Below are positions 11,961 to 23,305 of a stretch of 64,000 nt of DNA, in pieces. Every line of letters begins with the position of its first letter. The first letter of the stretch is position 1. Source of the stretch: Gnetum montanum. Taxonomy: Eukaryota > Streptophyta > Gnetopsida > Gnetales > Gnetaceae. Location of the stretch: positions 772,004 through 836,003 of the forward strand of contig MNCI01017909.1 in the NCBI GenBank assembly GCA_015680685.1. The letters run 5' to 3'. Made by a program: the position numbers and the translations under genes. The notes beneath the pieces are model-generated. The model was not told the origin of the DNA and did no database searches. It worked only from the letters and a program-made list of their open reading frames with translations.

Positions 11961-14552
11961 AAGGGCTTTCAGGGTCAGAGAATTTCCTGGGAAGGTGGCC
12001 CTCCTTAATCTAGTCAGTGATTGCATGTGTTAACATAACTATGTGTGTTGAGCTCTATTTTTGGTTTGAAGGGAGCTTTGAAGCCTTATTTGATGGATAA
12101 GTGTTCAAAGGCTCAACCGCTTGCGGTTGTGAGAACTTGGTTGGACTGTTGGTTTTGAAGAAAGGTCTTCTCTTTGTGCGGTTGTCAGAACCAGTAGCGG
12201 GTTGAAGGTTTATAGCTCTCACAGCATTGCGTTGCTACAGTTGAGTGGGGAGTTCCCCTTGCATTGCTGGAGTAGGTGGTAATGGAGCTATCAGTATGAG
12301 AGTTGCAAATGGAATTGGAGGATGGTATGTCTGTGGGTTGTCTCTTCCAGGAGAAGGAGTCCTATAATACTCCCGAGCTTGGTATTGATGTTGTGGTGTC
12401 ATGTGACCAACAGAGTCACGTGGAGAGATTGGCTGTTGCATGTAATAGCCATATGGATTTGGTTGCCGGTAAGGATATTATTGTCGTGGTGGTGGCATCC
12501 CCCATGACTGTGGGTATTGCCACTACTGGTGTTGCTCAATAGGTTGTGGTGGAGTTCCACTTGGATAATACGTTAAAGGTTGGTGGAACTACCTTGGGTT
12601 ACCTTAGGGATAAGGTAACCATCAGGGTGCTTATTGTTTGTTAAGTTGTGGGTTGAGTGCATATACCTCAGACTCTAGTAGATGTGAGATTACTAGGCAA
12701 CATCCCTTAGGATGGTCATATTGACATATCTCACATCCACTGTCATTGTCTGTATCAGAATCCACAACCTCTTCGATAATGGCCATTTTACCCTTAAATC
12801 CCTCTTTTTCTTGTTGTCATAGTCACTACCTCACTCCCTAGACTCCTCTATGATTTTAAGAATAGTTTCAAATCTACTATTTAGGGAGTCCCACATTTGG
12901 TCTACCTTTGCCGACACTTTTGTTGTTAATTTTTGCAGCGGCAAGGTTTTCCTATGCACCATCTCTTCGAGTGGTGACTCTTCCTCCTTCGCATAGAATC
13001 TCACTCCTCTTTTTCAAAGGGAAGGATCATGGTTGTACTCTTCCGCACTTTCTCACTTACATAGATCCCCTTCTTCCTTAGCTACTTACTCCAGCAATCT
13101 ATGGACTTGATGGGACGTAAGCTCTGATAATCTCCCTTGGGCATACATTCCAAGGGTTCTCCTGGTTTCATGCCTAAGTCCATCTACGAGATGGCGTAGT
13201 TGATCCTGCTGTGAGTAACCATGACCCAGGCAACGATGTAACAGTGCATAATATCAGCCCATGACAGCATCCAAGGGTTCATGACTTTCTTGCATCCATC
13301 CTTGGATTTTCTTTCACAGGTTGGACACCTGGGAGTACGTTTGATACTTATCATTAAACAATTCTAGCATCGTACTCCACCTTCAAATGGATTCCGGTTC
13401 TAAGGACTAGTACCAGGTTTCTGCTTCTTTTACTAGTGTCCTTGGGAATAACTTTAGCTTTTGCCATTCGTTCTCAATGTTCTGCAAGGCACATGCATCG
13501 TGAAATGCTTGTAAGTGGTTCTGAGGATCAGCGTTATATCCCCCCTCAAATTGTGGGATGTTATTCATGTCTAACCTCTTGATCCTGCTATCTTTTTGAT
13601 GCCTTGTGGGAATTCTTACGGCCTTCATGATGTCTAACATGCTTCGGGTTGTGAGTAGGGGTTCTTCATGGTCATTTTTTTCATAGCATCTGTGATGTCT
13701 ATGTGGTTCCCTACTCTCCCTTCTTCTATGCCACGATTCTCTAGAGTGCCCTCATCATCATTCTTGACTCTCTCATCGAGGTTTCTCATCCTATTTACCT
13801 TTATCCTCATGGTTAGGTTCCTTATGACTACGTCCTGATACTGAAGGAGAGGGTGAATGTGACGATGAAGGTAAAGAAGAAGGAGAACCATCGCCATGAC
13901 AAGGTTTCCTACCTTCTCTTTGGTGATCTTGGCCCTGATCGTGATTACGATTAGACTGCCTGCCCTTATCATGTGTTTGTGTTCCCTCATTGAACACTTG
14001 GTGTTCGTGGGGATCAGAACTAGGATTGTGAACCGTGGAGTGGAGGTTCTGATACACCACCTCCTAACCATAGTTAGAAGGGGGAACATCATTTTGTTGA
14101 GAACCTATTGAAATAGGTTCACGACCCTCAATTTCACTTAAGATGGGTGGAGCATTATGGGGTCCTTTTCCCTTCAACGATGTATAGTATCTCTCTTGTT
14201 GTAAGTCCCTTTGACATTGCGCTTCTGTGGGATGGTAATCCCTTGTGTCATAATCGCATGCAACGTATTCCGTGTATAACTGTGACATGCCTACTCGCAC
14301 GAGAGCACGAAGAAGCATGTTGGGGACTACTCGGTCTGGAGGCAACACTATGTTACCCTCCAAGTCTCTCCAACGCAGTTTTTCATCTTGATGGAGAATA
14401 AAGGTAAAGTCGGGTACATATTCATCATGATGAATATATACCACACGAAACTATTGAGGCATTGGCAGATCTTGGTTATGTGTGTTGTGTCACCGATTGT
14501 CTTTTGTGTGAGTCCTAGGCGATGAAGTGCTTTTGTGTGAAGAAGAAGACAT
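11961..14552 (-). pseudogene. gag of element C
   Basis: It begins at an ATG at 14550-14552 (M-S-S-S-S-H-K) a short way inside the 5' LTR. The N-terminal part carries the conserved block F-T-F-I-L-H-Q-D-E and W-R-D-L-E-G-N-I (frame 14444-14064). A capsid-like block follows (F-E-G-G-Y-N-A-D-P-Q-N-H-L-Q-A-F, 13640-13407). The nucleocapsid knuckle lies at 12697-12735 with Cys1, Cys4, His8, Cys13, that is CX2CX3HX4C rather than the usual X4 spacing. A Pro/Tyr/Gln-rich tail (about 12235-12540) leads into protease. Several stops and frame shifts break the frame. Gag would form the virus-like particle and bind genomic RNA. Confidence 0.78.
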
Positions 14553-14616
14553 TTTTGTCTTGTTAAGTGTGCTATTTACCATTGTCTTATTTTTCTTTTG
14601 ATCAACCCTAAGGGTT

Positions 14617-14726
14617 NNNNNNNNNNNNNNNNNNNNNNNNNNNNNNNNNNNNNNNNNNNNNNNNNNNNNNNNNNNNNNNNNNNNNNNNNNNNNNNNNNNN
14701 NNNNNNNNNNNNNNNNNNNNNNNNNN
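14617..14726. other. Assembly gap (110 N)
   Basis: The run of N falls between the gag leader and the 5' LTR of element C. It hides the PBS and the first 96 or so bases of the LTR. In sister elements gag ATG to LTR is about 136-165 bp, so the true gap is probably larger than 110. Confidence 0.95.
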
Positions 14727-15428
14727 TAATGGAACACTTAAGGTTAATCAATCGTTGTCTTCCCAAACTTACTTGTATTGTCACGGTTGTATGGTTAAGT
14801 AAGCTTGAGGTATATGATTTTTATATCTTTTATCTTTTTGATGTCTTATGCTAATAGGGGAAGGTGAAGAGAACTAAGTGACTAACTTTCCTTAACTATT
14901 TACTAGCTAAGTTCTAATTGTCCTAGCATTAGTATCCATTCCCACTTATTGCACACACCTTGAACTAGTGCAACACTGCTGGGATTACCAAACACTACTC
15001 GTTACTGGGTTACCAAGCGTTACACACATGCTCGAAGCGGTTGTACTAAGTGCACTTAACTAGGAGAGTCAAGGGTTGAGAGAGATTAATTATCTAGGAA
15101 AGCATTTAAACATTTAACAATAATTAATTCCTATTTAGCTTAGTCCACATGTTGCAAGGTTTATCAAAAAGTTCGTCTTTATTGTCGTACACAAATGTGT
15201 GCTCAAGTAAAATTTGCTCAAATAAAGATCTGTTCACTTTAAGACTCCTACTGCGGGCACATGAAAATTATTCTAACTTTGGAATGGTAAAACTGCTATA
15301 GTTTGGCTAAGGTTCTAAGTCTAAGTGCCTAAAATAAGGAAAGCCGCCTCTTATTTATAGACATTACGACGGGCCATAATATCGCGTACACGATATCCTG
15401 GGGGTGGACGTGATATCGCGACTCATCA
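14727..15428 (-). repeat. 5' LTR of element C (visible part)
   Basis: It matches 8857-9180 of the 3' LTR and continues through a TATAAATA box (minus strand, 15352-15359) to the end GCGACTCATCA. The U3 holds GATATCGC/GATATC words at about 15379-15420. The absence of a PPT beyond 15428 shows that this is the 5' LTR. Confidence 0.85.
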
Positions 15429-15433
15429 CATAC
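15429..15433. repeat. Target-site duplication of element C, right copy (CATAC)
   Basis: Exact repeat of 8756-8760. Confidence 0.92.
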
Positions 15434-15640
15434 GAACGATGTTATAAAACAAAAAAGTGTAAAACAAAAAAGTTTCAAAAATAGTGAGGAGCTTAGTAGA
15501 GTAGGTTAGCATGGGTGATGGCCTCCCCCATGACTAAGCTGGAAGGAGGAGACTCAAAAAATGGAACGAGGTTGTCCCTATGAGGATATGGTAGTAACAT
15601 TGATTTGGTGGAGTTCATGGAAAGGTATTAATTATTGCCT
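15434..15640 (-). other. Pol-proximal part of element B spacer, with G-rich tract
   Basis: Continuation of the B spacer beyond element C. It contains the post-pol tract CATGGGGGAGGCCATCACCC (minus strand, about 15511-15535), present at the same place in all six elements. Confidence 0.6.
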
Positions 15641-17270
15641 ATTAACTAACTGTGTTTTCGTGGGATCCTCAAGTTTGTGTATAAGTAAGGCTTCAGATGG
15701 AAAAGTTTTGGACACAATATAAGGTCCCTTCCACAGTGTTTGAAACTTAGTACGTTGCGGTACATATGTGGGGTTCCAGTAAAGTACCTTATCTCCATGT
15801 TGAAATGTTACCTTTTGAATCCTAAGATCATGACGTTTTTGATTATAGGCCTTGTGTATCTCATTTGATGATAGGGCTACTAGTTAATTCTCATCTAGCA
15901 CATTCAAGTTGATGAGTCGTTCTTGTTGTGCTAGTGGCAAGTCAAGACCCAAGTCACTGGTCGTATATAGTATTCAGAGTTCTGCCTAGACTACAAGTTT
16001 CAGTAGTTTCTCGTACACTAACTCGTAAGGAGAGTAACCTATAGGAAGTTTCCATGTGGAGAAATAGGCCCAGAGGGCATCATTAAGTTTTGTGCCCCAG
16101 TCCCTTCTATATTTTCTAATGGTTCTAGTGAGGATTTTGGTAATCTCCCTATTGGTGACTTCGGCTTGCTCATTGGCTTGAGGGTGGTAAGGTGTTGTAA
16201 ATTTATGGTTGACCCGCAAGTGTTGCATAAGTTTACAAAAAGTGGTGCTGATGAAATAAGTTTTGTTGTCTGAGATGAGTGCACGTGGCACTCCAAACCT
16301 ATTCATGATTTTTTGTTGGACAAACCATGTTGCTATGTTTGAGGAACAGTCGATTATGGCTGCCACCTCCGCCCACTTAGTGTAGTAGTCTACAACAATG
16401 ATGATGTACACCTTCTCGTTGGACATGGGTGTGATGGGATCCATGAAGTCGATGCCCCAAATATCGAAGGATTCTAGTGGTTGGATTCACTGTTGAGGTT
16501 CCTCTATTCGTGTGGTCATCCCACCATCTCTCTGACATTGTTCACAGGAGCAAGTAAACCATTGTGCATCTCTAAAGAGTGTAGGCCAGTAATATCCTGC
16601 AAGTAGGATCTTAATGGTCGTGCATCATCTAGCATAGTGGCCCCCACAAGGACCCTCGTGAGCATCTTGAAGGATGTGAAGTGTATCTTCATTAGGGACA
16701 CACCATCGAACCAAGCCATCCACACACACCTTATAAAGGTGTCCATTGATTTCCATGAAGTGCTTGGCCTTGTGGAGAAATTGCTGCTTCTGCCGATGAT
16801 CCCACTCCTTTGGTAATTCTTGGGTGGTGAGATAGGTGAGGATGTGGCTGAACCAAGGTGATTCTTTAGGCATCTGTTTATCAATTTCTCTAGCGAAGAG
16901 GAGTTCATTTGGAAATTGGTGGGAGAGTGGCTCCTCCTCTTTTGCATTATCCAATCACAACTAAGATAAGTGGTCAGCAACCGCATTCTCAGTTCCCTTC
17001 CTATCTACCATAGGAAGGCCAAATTCCTAAAGGATTACAAGACATTGTATGATATGGGGGCTCACCATTGGTTTGTTCATCAGGAACCGGATGGCACTAT
17101 GGTCAGTATGTACAAACACCTTGTACCTATGCACATAGTGTCAAAATTTTTCCAAGGCAAACACAACTGTCATTAATTCCTTTTCGGTGGTGGTGTAGTT
17201 GAGCTGAGCACCCACAATGCTATGACTTGCATAGTGGATATAATATGGATGTCTATGATCATCCAACTAT
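15640..17270 (-). pseudogene. Integrase and distal RNase H of element B pol
   Basis: Read on the minus strand. Distal RNase H (near 17150-17270) is followed by the linker E-L-L-F-A-R-E-I typical of Athila pol. Next is the HHCC zinc motif (H-E-G-P-C-G-G-H then C-E-Q-C, about 16530-16670) and the catalytic core at 15986-16444. The first Asp of the DDE triad lies in V-V-D-Y-Y-T-K-W, the second in I-S-D-N-K-T, and the Glu in N-R-E-I-T-K. Near 15710 the C-terminus carries the GPF/Y-type module (L-W-K-G-P-Y), with no chromodomain. Integrase would insert the cDNA. Stops interrupt the frame. The gene continues on the other side of element A at 23301. Confidence 0.85.
17266..17270. repeat. Target-site duplication of element A, left copy (ACTAT)
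   Basis: ACTAT precedes the LTR at 17271. The right copy at 23301-23305 is ACTGT, one transition apart. Skipping A and one copy restores the RNase H reading frame. Confidence 0.82.
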
Positions 17271-18217
17271 TGATGAGTGGCAAGGTATCCCTACACTCAA
17301 CCATACAAATATGAGTGTTTCATGCACGATCCGGTCAAACTCCGCAGACGGGCTAGTTGTGGTATCTAGATAGTTACTCGTTGATTGCAGTTTGTTGTCT
17401 TCATACCTAGACTAGTATTTGCTTTGTAACATATGGTTTAGTCTAGAGTAAGGTGTATGATGTGTTCCTAAACTAATGCTACTCCTAAAGGCGATGGAAA
17501 ATTACTTTAACTAAGCTAAGAGGAAAATGGAGAGAAAGAGAGCTATACTAAGAGGAGATAGGGAGAGAGAGTCTAAGCTAGCCTAAGTGTGATGAGCATC
17601 CATTCCTTAATCATCTATACACATCTTGGACCTCGTGCATGACTACCACTAGGATTACCAAGCACATGGCCTAGGTACGCTACTGGGATACCAAGTAGTC
17701 ACACTTAAATGCTCATGATTAAGTCGTACTCATTCCTTGTTTAAGGAGTTTAGGGTGAAGAGATATTAACTATGAAATAAATAAATAACAATAACAATTA
17801 AATAATTAAACTAAGTGAATGGTGCAATGATGAAGTAATCTCGATCTTTATTTCTGGTCATGTGCATGTCCAAGTACGTCACACTCAAATAAAGGATGCC
17901 GTACAATTACAATCATCACACTGTGGGCATGCACTAAGAAATAATTCTAACTCTAAGAAGGAAAAAATGCAAGAGTTTGGGTAAGGGACTAAGAACTAAT
18001 GCCAAAACCAATTGCGCTGCCTCTTTTTTATAGGCTCACATGGGAATCACGATATCGTGTACCCGATATCGCTTGTGTCGCGATATCGCGTACCCGATAA
18101 CGAGGGTCCGATATTGAGCATCTGATATTAGGACCCATCAGATAACAGGGGTCCAAGAACAAGGGTTCGATAACAGGACCGGATAGACCATGACACCTGA
18201 TAGACCATGACTCATCA
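17271..18217 (-). repeat. 3' LTR of element A
   Basis: Length 947 bp, from TGATGAGTGG to GACTCATCA, so the ends form an 8-bp inverted repeat (TGATGAGT/ACTCATCA). A TATAAAAA box lies at 18025-18032 (minus strand). The U3 at 18049-18200 is packed with GATATCG and GATAACR words. Confidence 0.92.
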
Positions 18218-18229
18218 TACCCCCATGAC
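18218..18229 (-). other. Polypurine tract of element A
   Basis: GTCATGGGGGTA on the minus strand abuts the 3' LTR start. A block resembling CTCGAGGACG lies about 20 bases upstream. Confidence 0.8.
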
Positions 18230-20230
18230 TGAATAACAACACGTCCTCGAGTCATAGAAAGTAAGGAACAAGTTTAATTGATTACAAAGTGGATAGGTAT
18301 GGGATGATTGATTGACTAAGAATTTATTCATGCCACAGTGGAGAATTAAATAAAATTTGGACACAGACACAAAAGGAAAAACTTGTGGAACTCATGGGGT
18401 TCCCGATAGCGATGGCTCCTCCATGGGTGCCTCTCCTTTGTTTTGCACGATCAGGCTTATGAGATTGATACCGTTGAAGAAGCACTTGATATTTCTCCTC
18501 TTCTATCCAAGGATTATGAGCTGTCCATGCTGATGTTCCAATGTTTGATAGAGTCGGCACTTTCCATGGTCACAGTAGCTATGGAAACAGTTGATTGGCC
18601 TTGACATGTTATGCCATAAATAGCCATCATTCCTCTTCATAGGCTCATGCCCTAACCTCTCTACCTTTTTCTTGGATAGATTATGCAGTAATAGGAGTTC
18701 CGTGATGTATGCTGAATGATTATGCCTCTTGCTCTACATGAAGTCCTTGGCCTCTGCCTCCCCTTGGTTATTCGGTTGCACCTTGAGAAGGTCCTCCTTG
18801 TTGTCCTCTTTTATGGGCCATCTATAATCACACAAAGATCAATTGGTAGTAAGGTTATTGAAAAAAAGTTCAATGATTTCATACCTTACTCATTTCCTTT
18901 AATAAATGTTGAATTCTTTGCTTAGTGTGATTTTAGAGTTAGAAATTTGTTCAAGGAAGTTGCCCTAAAATTTTAATGTTAGACCTAGTTTGTTGAGGTG
19001 ACACATAAAAGGACCTAGTTTTGAGGAATGTTTGATAAAATGATGACAAAGGAAAGAATAGATTTGGTAATGAAGTACTCAGAGGGTATAAGATGATGTG
19101 GTGGTGTGTAACAAGTACAAATTACAAAAGTCATGCAAGTGGGTCCTTCCCAAAGCAGGTTCCAACCTATAATGCCCTTGCATAACCACACCTTAAAATG
19201 TTTGTAGGAACTAGAAGGGTTAAATGTAATCCACACCAATTTCACAAAAAAACACACATGTAGATACCACTGTAATGAGGTATGAATTCAATGTTATACA
19301 AGACACAAGTCACAAATACATGGACAACGAGATGATGCGAATTGTAGAAGGGATTGTAGAGATTGGGAGATGAGGTAACTAACTCAGGGCACAATGAATT
19401 CTTAGCGTAAGGCATGATTAATGTGTCGTTAACTTGTCACTCAAAAATCAAGACCAAGTCCATTCCTTTGATTAGTGACATCGCATTGCTTTGTCCAATG
19501 ATAGAAAACCATAAGAGCACCATGACAGTAAGGCGTACGATCACTTGGCATCTTGTTCAAGAGAGGAGTGATTTTTTGCTTTGCAGCACACGTTTTTTTT
19601 CCTTTTTGTGTGGTCACTTTGGCACACTCTTCTTGCTCTCTTTTTTTTTTGAATGCTTAATCCAGAGAAGCCACCTACCTTCAGGCATGGGTGCATGTAT
19701 TTCCAGTGGGACCCCCTAGAATAGCATTGATTTTTTCCTTGATTGAGTGCCTTTTGATTACTCTTACTCCCATTTTTCATTAGATCTACAAGGATCTTAG
19801 TACAAGCAAGCTACATGATAACTCCTACAGATGTCACCAAAGAGAATCCACAAGTTCCCTTAATGTCACACCTTGACCGTTCCTTCTTGGTCCATCATTC
19901 TTCACTCTGGGCATAATAACACAAGGTTACTTTAAGTTTTAATGATTAGGAATATCATTTTACCCAGGGTAGAACCTCTTATTAATAGAATGGGTGGATG
20001 GATGTTGTGGGCTCGCTGTTCACATAATGAGTCACCTGAGACTTGATAGCATAGAACAACACCTCAACCATCAATTCACATGAGTGTTTTATTCATAGAT
20101 GAAATTACTTATAAAAAGATAAAAAAGACAAAAAGATAAAACAATAAATTGAAAAATGAAAAATGAAAAATTTAAAAACAAAAATTTCAAAATTAAAGAA
20201 ATGAAAAATATTTGTTAATCTTGCTTGTTA
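18230..20230 (-). other. Noncoding 3' spacer of element A
   Basis: No supported coding frame. It is homologous to the spacers of the other elements. The conserved TTTGGGAAGGACCCACTTGC block lies at 19132-19159 and a shortened relative of the second block near 19855. Pyrimidine-rich and A-rich runs are frequent. Confidence 0.6.
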
Positions 20231-22234
20231 TTATAATGGGGGGTATCCCCCATAAATAAATGGTTGAGTATGGCGAGGATTAATAAATGAAAAGTTTGGA
20301 TCCTTGCATGTTGGAAATGTTGGGACTTGGTCATGCTTACCCCATTGGGGTTCACACACTAGATTAAATTTGGCATAGTGGGACAATTTATAAGATGTAG
20401 TTAATTGATGGGTGGTTGACCCACTATGGTACCCTTGACCGTAAGATGGTATGCAAGAATCGATCTGTCTCCCTCGGTGGTTATATTCATTGGGCCCCAT
20501 GGTTGTTGGAGTAGTGGTTGGTGGCCTAGAGAAAGTAACATGAGGCATTGGATTCAAGGAGGGAGCTGCACCATAGTGTTGGACTTGCGCTAGGTTGGAA
20601 GGTGTAGTGGGCTTAGAATTATGCTGTCCCTTCTTACGGTCACGTCTAAATAAGGGATGCCTATGATGTTGTGGAGGATTCCCACTATTGTTGATAGTGG
20701 TAGCACAAGTAACATTCGTGGGTTGGTGCTATGGCATAAAACCTTTTGGAACAACTGGTGGCGATGTAGAAGGAGGTGAAGGATGAGAATTTTGAAATTG
20801 AGGAGAAGTGTAAGGTATCCAAGGTGGTGGTTGTGTTGGAGAGGATATGGGTAGATAATATTGAGGAGAATGATAATAATATGGTGAGATAGAGTATGTT
20901 GACACAGTTGGGGAAATAGGATGTTGAAATTGATAGGAACTTGGGTTCGGATGATATGAAGGGTATACCTAGTTTGAGGGTGGCCTCCCCCACGACTAGG
21001 ATTTTTGCCACTGTGATTCAACACAATATCTTTGTATGAATTCTAGATGTAACACTCTTCCCCAATGCTCTTGCAAATGTGACAAGATTGGATATTGGCC
21101 CTTGGGCTGATTGTACAGGCAAACATTACATTGATATGTATGATTGGTAGTTGAGCTCTTATTTTCTTCTACCCTTATTTCTGATTGTCTGAGGGCATTT
21201 TGTCCTACTTCTTGGTTCGTCATGACTTGATCTCCAATAATGTTGACATATTCTTCACATTTTTTATGCATCCATTCCATCATCTTATTAATCTTTGCCT
21301 CAATTTCATCCAATGATTGTAGTACTAGCAAAGATGGTTCCACCTCCTTGAGGTGAGTTGATTTCTCCTCTTTATTATCATGGGCCCTTGTTAATTTAAG
21401 GTTTTGGGCCTGTTGAGATTTTTCAACATTCTCCCATCTAGCCATTTCTCCTTCTTCTTTTTCTTCCCATTTGATAAGCTCTTGGAATTGATGGGTTCGT
21501 AGCTCATATAGTTGACTAGGAGCGTACATCCCTAGGGTCTCCCTTGTTTCATTATGGAGCCCATCAATCATCAATAATGTGGTACATTAGCCTTTTCTTG
21601 GAGAACTCATGGCCTGGGAAATTATTTAACAATGCATAATATCCTTCTAAGGCCATGTCCAAGGGTTCATGTTGTGCTTGTTGCCATTCTTGGATTTGTT
21701 TCCTCAAGGCTGACACTCTTGCATAAGTTTGATATCTTTCATTGAAGAGCTCTACCATTGTTGGCCAACGTCAGATTGAATTTGGTTTTAATGACCTATA
21801 TGATACTTTTGCTTAGCCAACGAGTGTCGTAAAAAAGAGCTTAATTTTTTGCCATCCATTTTCAATGTTGTTCCACACACAGGCATCATGGAAGGCTTGT
21901 AGATGATGTTGCAGATCTAAATCATAGCCTCCTAAAAACTTGGGAAAGTTGTTTAAATCAAGCCTAGGTAGATGGCTTTCCTTGCGATGCCTATGGGATA
22001 TTCGAACAGCCTCTTGTATTTGTGTTATGCTTGTGGTGGATAGTGGGGGTTCATCGTCACTAGGTATGTTATGCATTTGTGAGTTGGGATGATGTTGTCT
22101 TTGTTTATGTTTATAGAAAACCCCTACATCAGATTGGGTACTCTAAACTTCGTCTTCTTCATCATACAATTCGTTGGTTCTCCAATGAATTGCCCTAGAA
22201 GTTATTACGTTATCATAATCTTGTGAGAGAGACA
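20231..22234 (-). pseudogene. gag of element A
   Basis: ATG at 22232-22234 (M-S-L-S-Q-D-Y-D). Capsid-like block at 21813-22076 (F-P-K-F-L-G-G-Y, then L-Q-A-F-H-D-A-C). A long charged helical stretch lies at 20996-21574. The knuckle position is 21092-21130, where Cys1 and Cys4 remain but His8 is Gln and Cys13 is Tyr, so the zinc site is lost. The Pro/Tyr/Gln-rich tail runs to about 20231. Stops and frame shifts break it, including one TAG within the first 40 codons. Compared with gag of C, E and D it lacks the N-terminal F-T-F-I-L-H-Q-D-E block, so it belongs to a divergent subfamily. Confidence 0.75.
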
Positions 22235-22351
22235 TTGTGTGTGAATTTGTCTGTGACTTAATTGAAATTAATTTCTTTTCTAAAAGATGTATCATAAATA
22301 CTTTGTTACAGTGATCTTGTATGATGTAACTAATCTAAATAACTAGCACTG

Positions 22352-22369
22352 TCCCCAGCAATGGTGCCA
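22352..22369 (-). other. Primer-binding site of element A (tRNA-Asp type)
   Basis: One base inside the 5' LTR the minus strand reads TGGCACCATTGCTGGGGA. It matches the complement of the plant tRNA-Asp 3' end (TGGCGCCGTTGCCGGGGA, from general knowledge) except at its three CpG sites, all now CpA or TpG. Confidence 0.75.
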
Positions 22370-22370
22370 A

Positions 22371-23300
22371 TGATGAGTGGCGAGGTACCCCTACACTCAA
22401 CCATACAAATACGAGCGTTTCATGCACGATCTGGTCGAACTCCACAGATGCGCTAGTTGTGGTATCTAGATAGTTACTCATTGATCACAGTTTGCTGTCT
22501 TCCCACTTGGACTAGTATTTGCTTTGTCACGTATGGTTTAGTTCAGAGTGAGATGTATGATGTGTTCCTAAACTAATGCTACTCCTAAAGGCGATGGAAA
22601 ATTACTTTAACTAAGATAAGAGGAAAAGGGAGAGAGAGAAAGCTATACTAAGAGGAGATAGGGAGAGAGAGTCTAAGCTAGCCTAAGTGCAATGAGCATC
22701 CATTCCTTAATCATTCGTACATATCTTGGACCTTGTGCATGACTACCACTAGGATTACCAAGCGCATGACCTAGGTACGCTACTGGGATACCAAGTAGTC
22801 ACACTTAAATGCTCGTGATTAAGTTGTACTCACTCCACATTTGAGGAGTTTAGGGTGAAGAGATATTAACTATGAAAGTAATAAATAACAATAACAATTA
22901 AATAATTAAACTACGTGAATGTTGCAATGATGAAGTAATCTCGATCTTTATTTCTAGTCATGTGCGTGGCCAAGTACATCACACTCGAATAAAGGATGTT
23001 GTACAATTACAATCATCACACTGCGGGCATGCACTGAGAAATAGTTCTAACTCTAAGAAGGAAAAACTGTAAGAGTTTGGATAAGGGACTAAGAACTAAT
23101 GCGAAAACCAAGTGTGCTACCTCTTATTTATAGGCTCACATGAGAACCGTAATATCGCGTACCTGATATCACTTGTGTCATGATATCATGTACCTGATAA
23201 CGAGGGTCCAATATCGGGGGTCCAATATTAGGACCCATCAGAAAATAGTGGTTTGATAACAAGGGTCTAATAACAGGACCTGACAGACCATGACTCATCA
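22371..23300 (-). repeat. 5' LTR of element A
   Basis: Length 930 bp, same termini as the 3' LTR. TATAAATA box at 23125-23132 (minus strand). U3 at about 23150-23270 holds the same GATATC-type words as 18049-18200, more decayed. Confidence 0.92.
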
Positions 23301-23305
23301 ACTGT
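23301..23305. repeat. Target-site duplication of element A, right copy (ACTGT)
   Basis: Differs by one transition from 17266-17270. Confidence 0.82.

Larger units (their letters stand above)
8761..15428 (-). mobile_element. Element C: Athila-like deletion derivative (gag and protease only), nested in B
   Basis: The LTRs (8761-9243, internally shortened, and about 14631-15428, partly in an N gap) and the perfect CATAC duplication define this 6.67-kb insertion in the 3' spacer of B. Internal content on the minus strand is gag, protease, a short stub of the pol C-terminus, the noncoding spacer and the PPT. RT, RNase H, integrase and the env-position ORF are missing, so it would have depended on a relative for replication. 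The compared LTR portions differ at about 20 of 325 positions by eye (about 6%), making C the youngest of the three nested elements. Confidence 0.9.
17271..23300 (-). mobile_element. Element A: gag-only Athila-like derivative, nested in the RNase H domain of B
   Basis: It is 6.03 kb with two full LTRs (17271-18217 and 22371-23300), a PBS, gag, a noncoding 3' spacer and a PPT. There is no protease, RT, RNase H, integrase or env-position ORF: after gag the sequence passes at about 20230 to the G-rich tract and spacer that normally follow pol. It therefore resembles the gag-only class of non-autonomous plant elements. The compared LTR starts differ at about 29 of 335 positions by eye (about 9%). 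Confidence 0.92.

Noticed and set aside
20236-20257. TGGGGG...CCCCCA near-palindrome as a terminator or regulatory hairpin
   Set aside because: It is the post-pol G-rich tract of element A with local substitutions; sister elements lack the symmetry.
22371-23300. Possible fourth, separate element from the LTR at 22371
   Set aside because: PBS orientation, PPT position and the actat/actgt pentamers pair it with 17271-18217 as one element.
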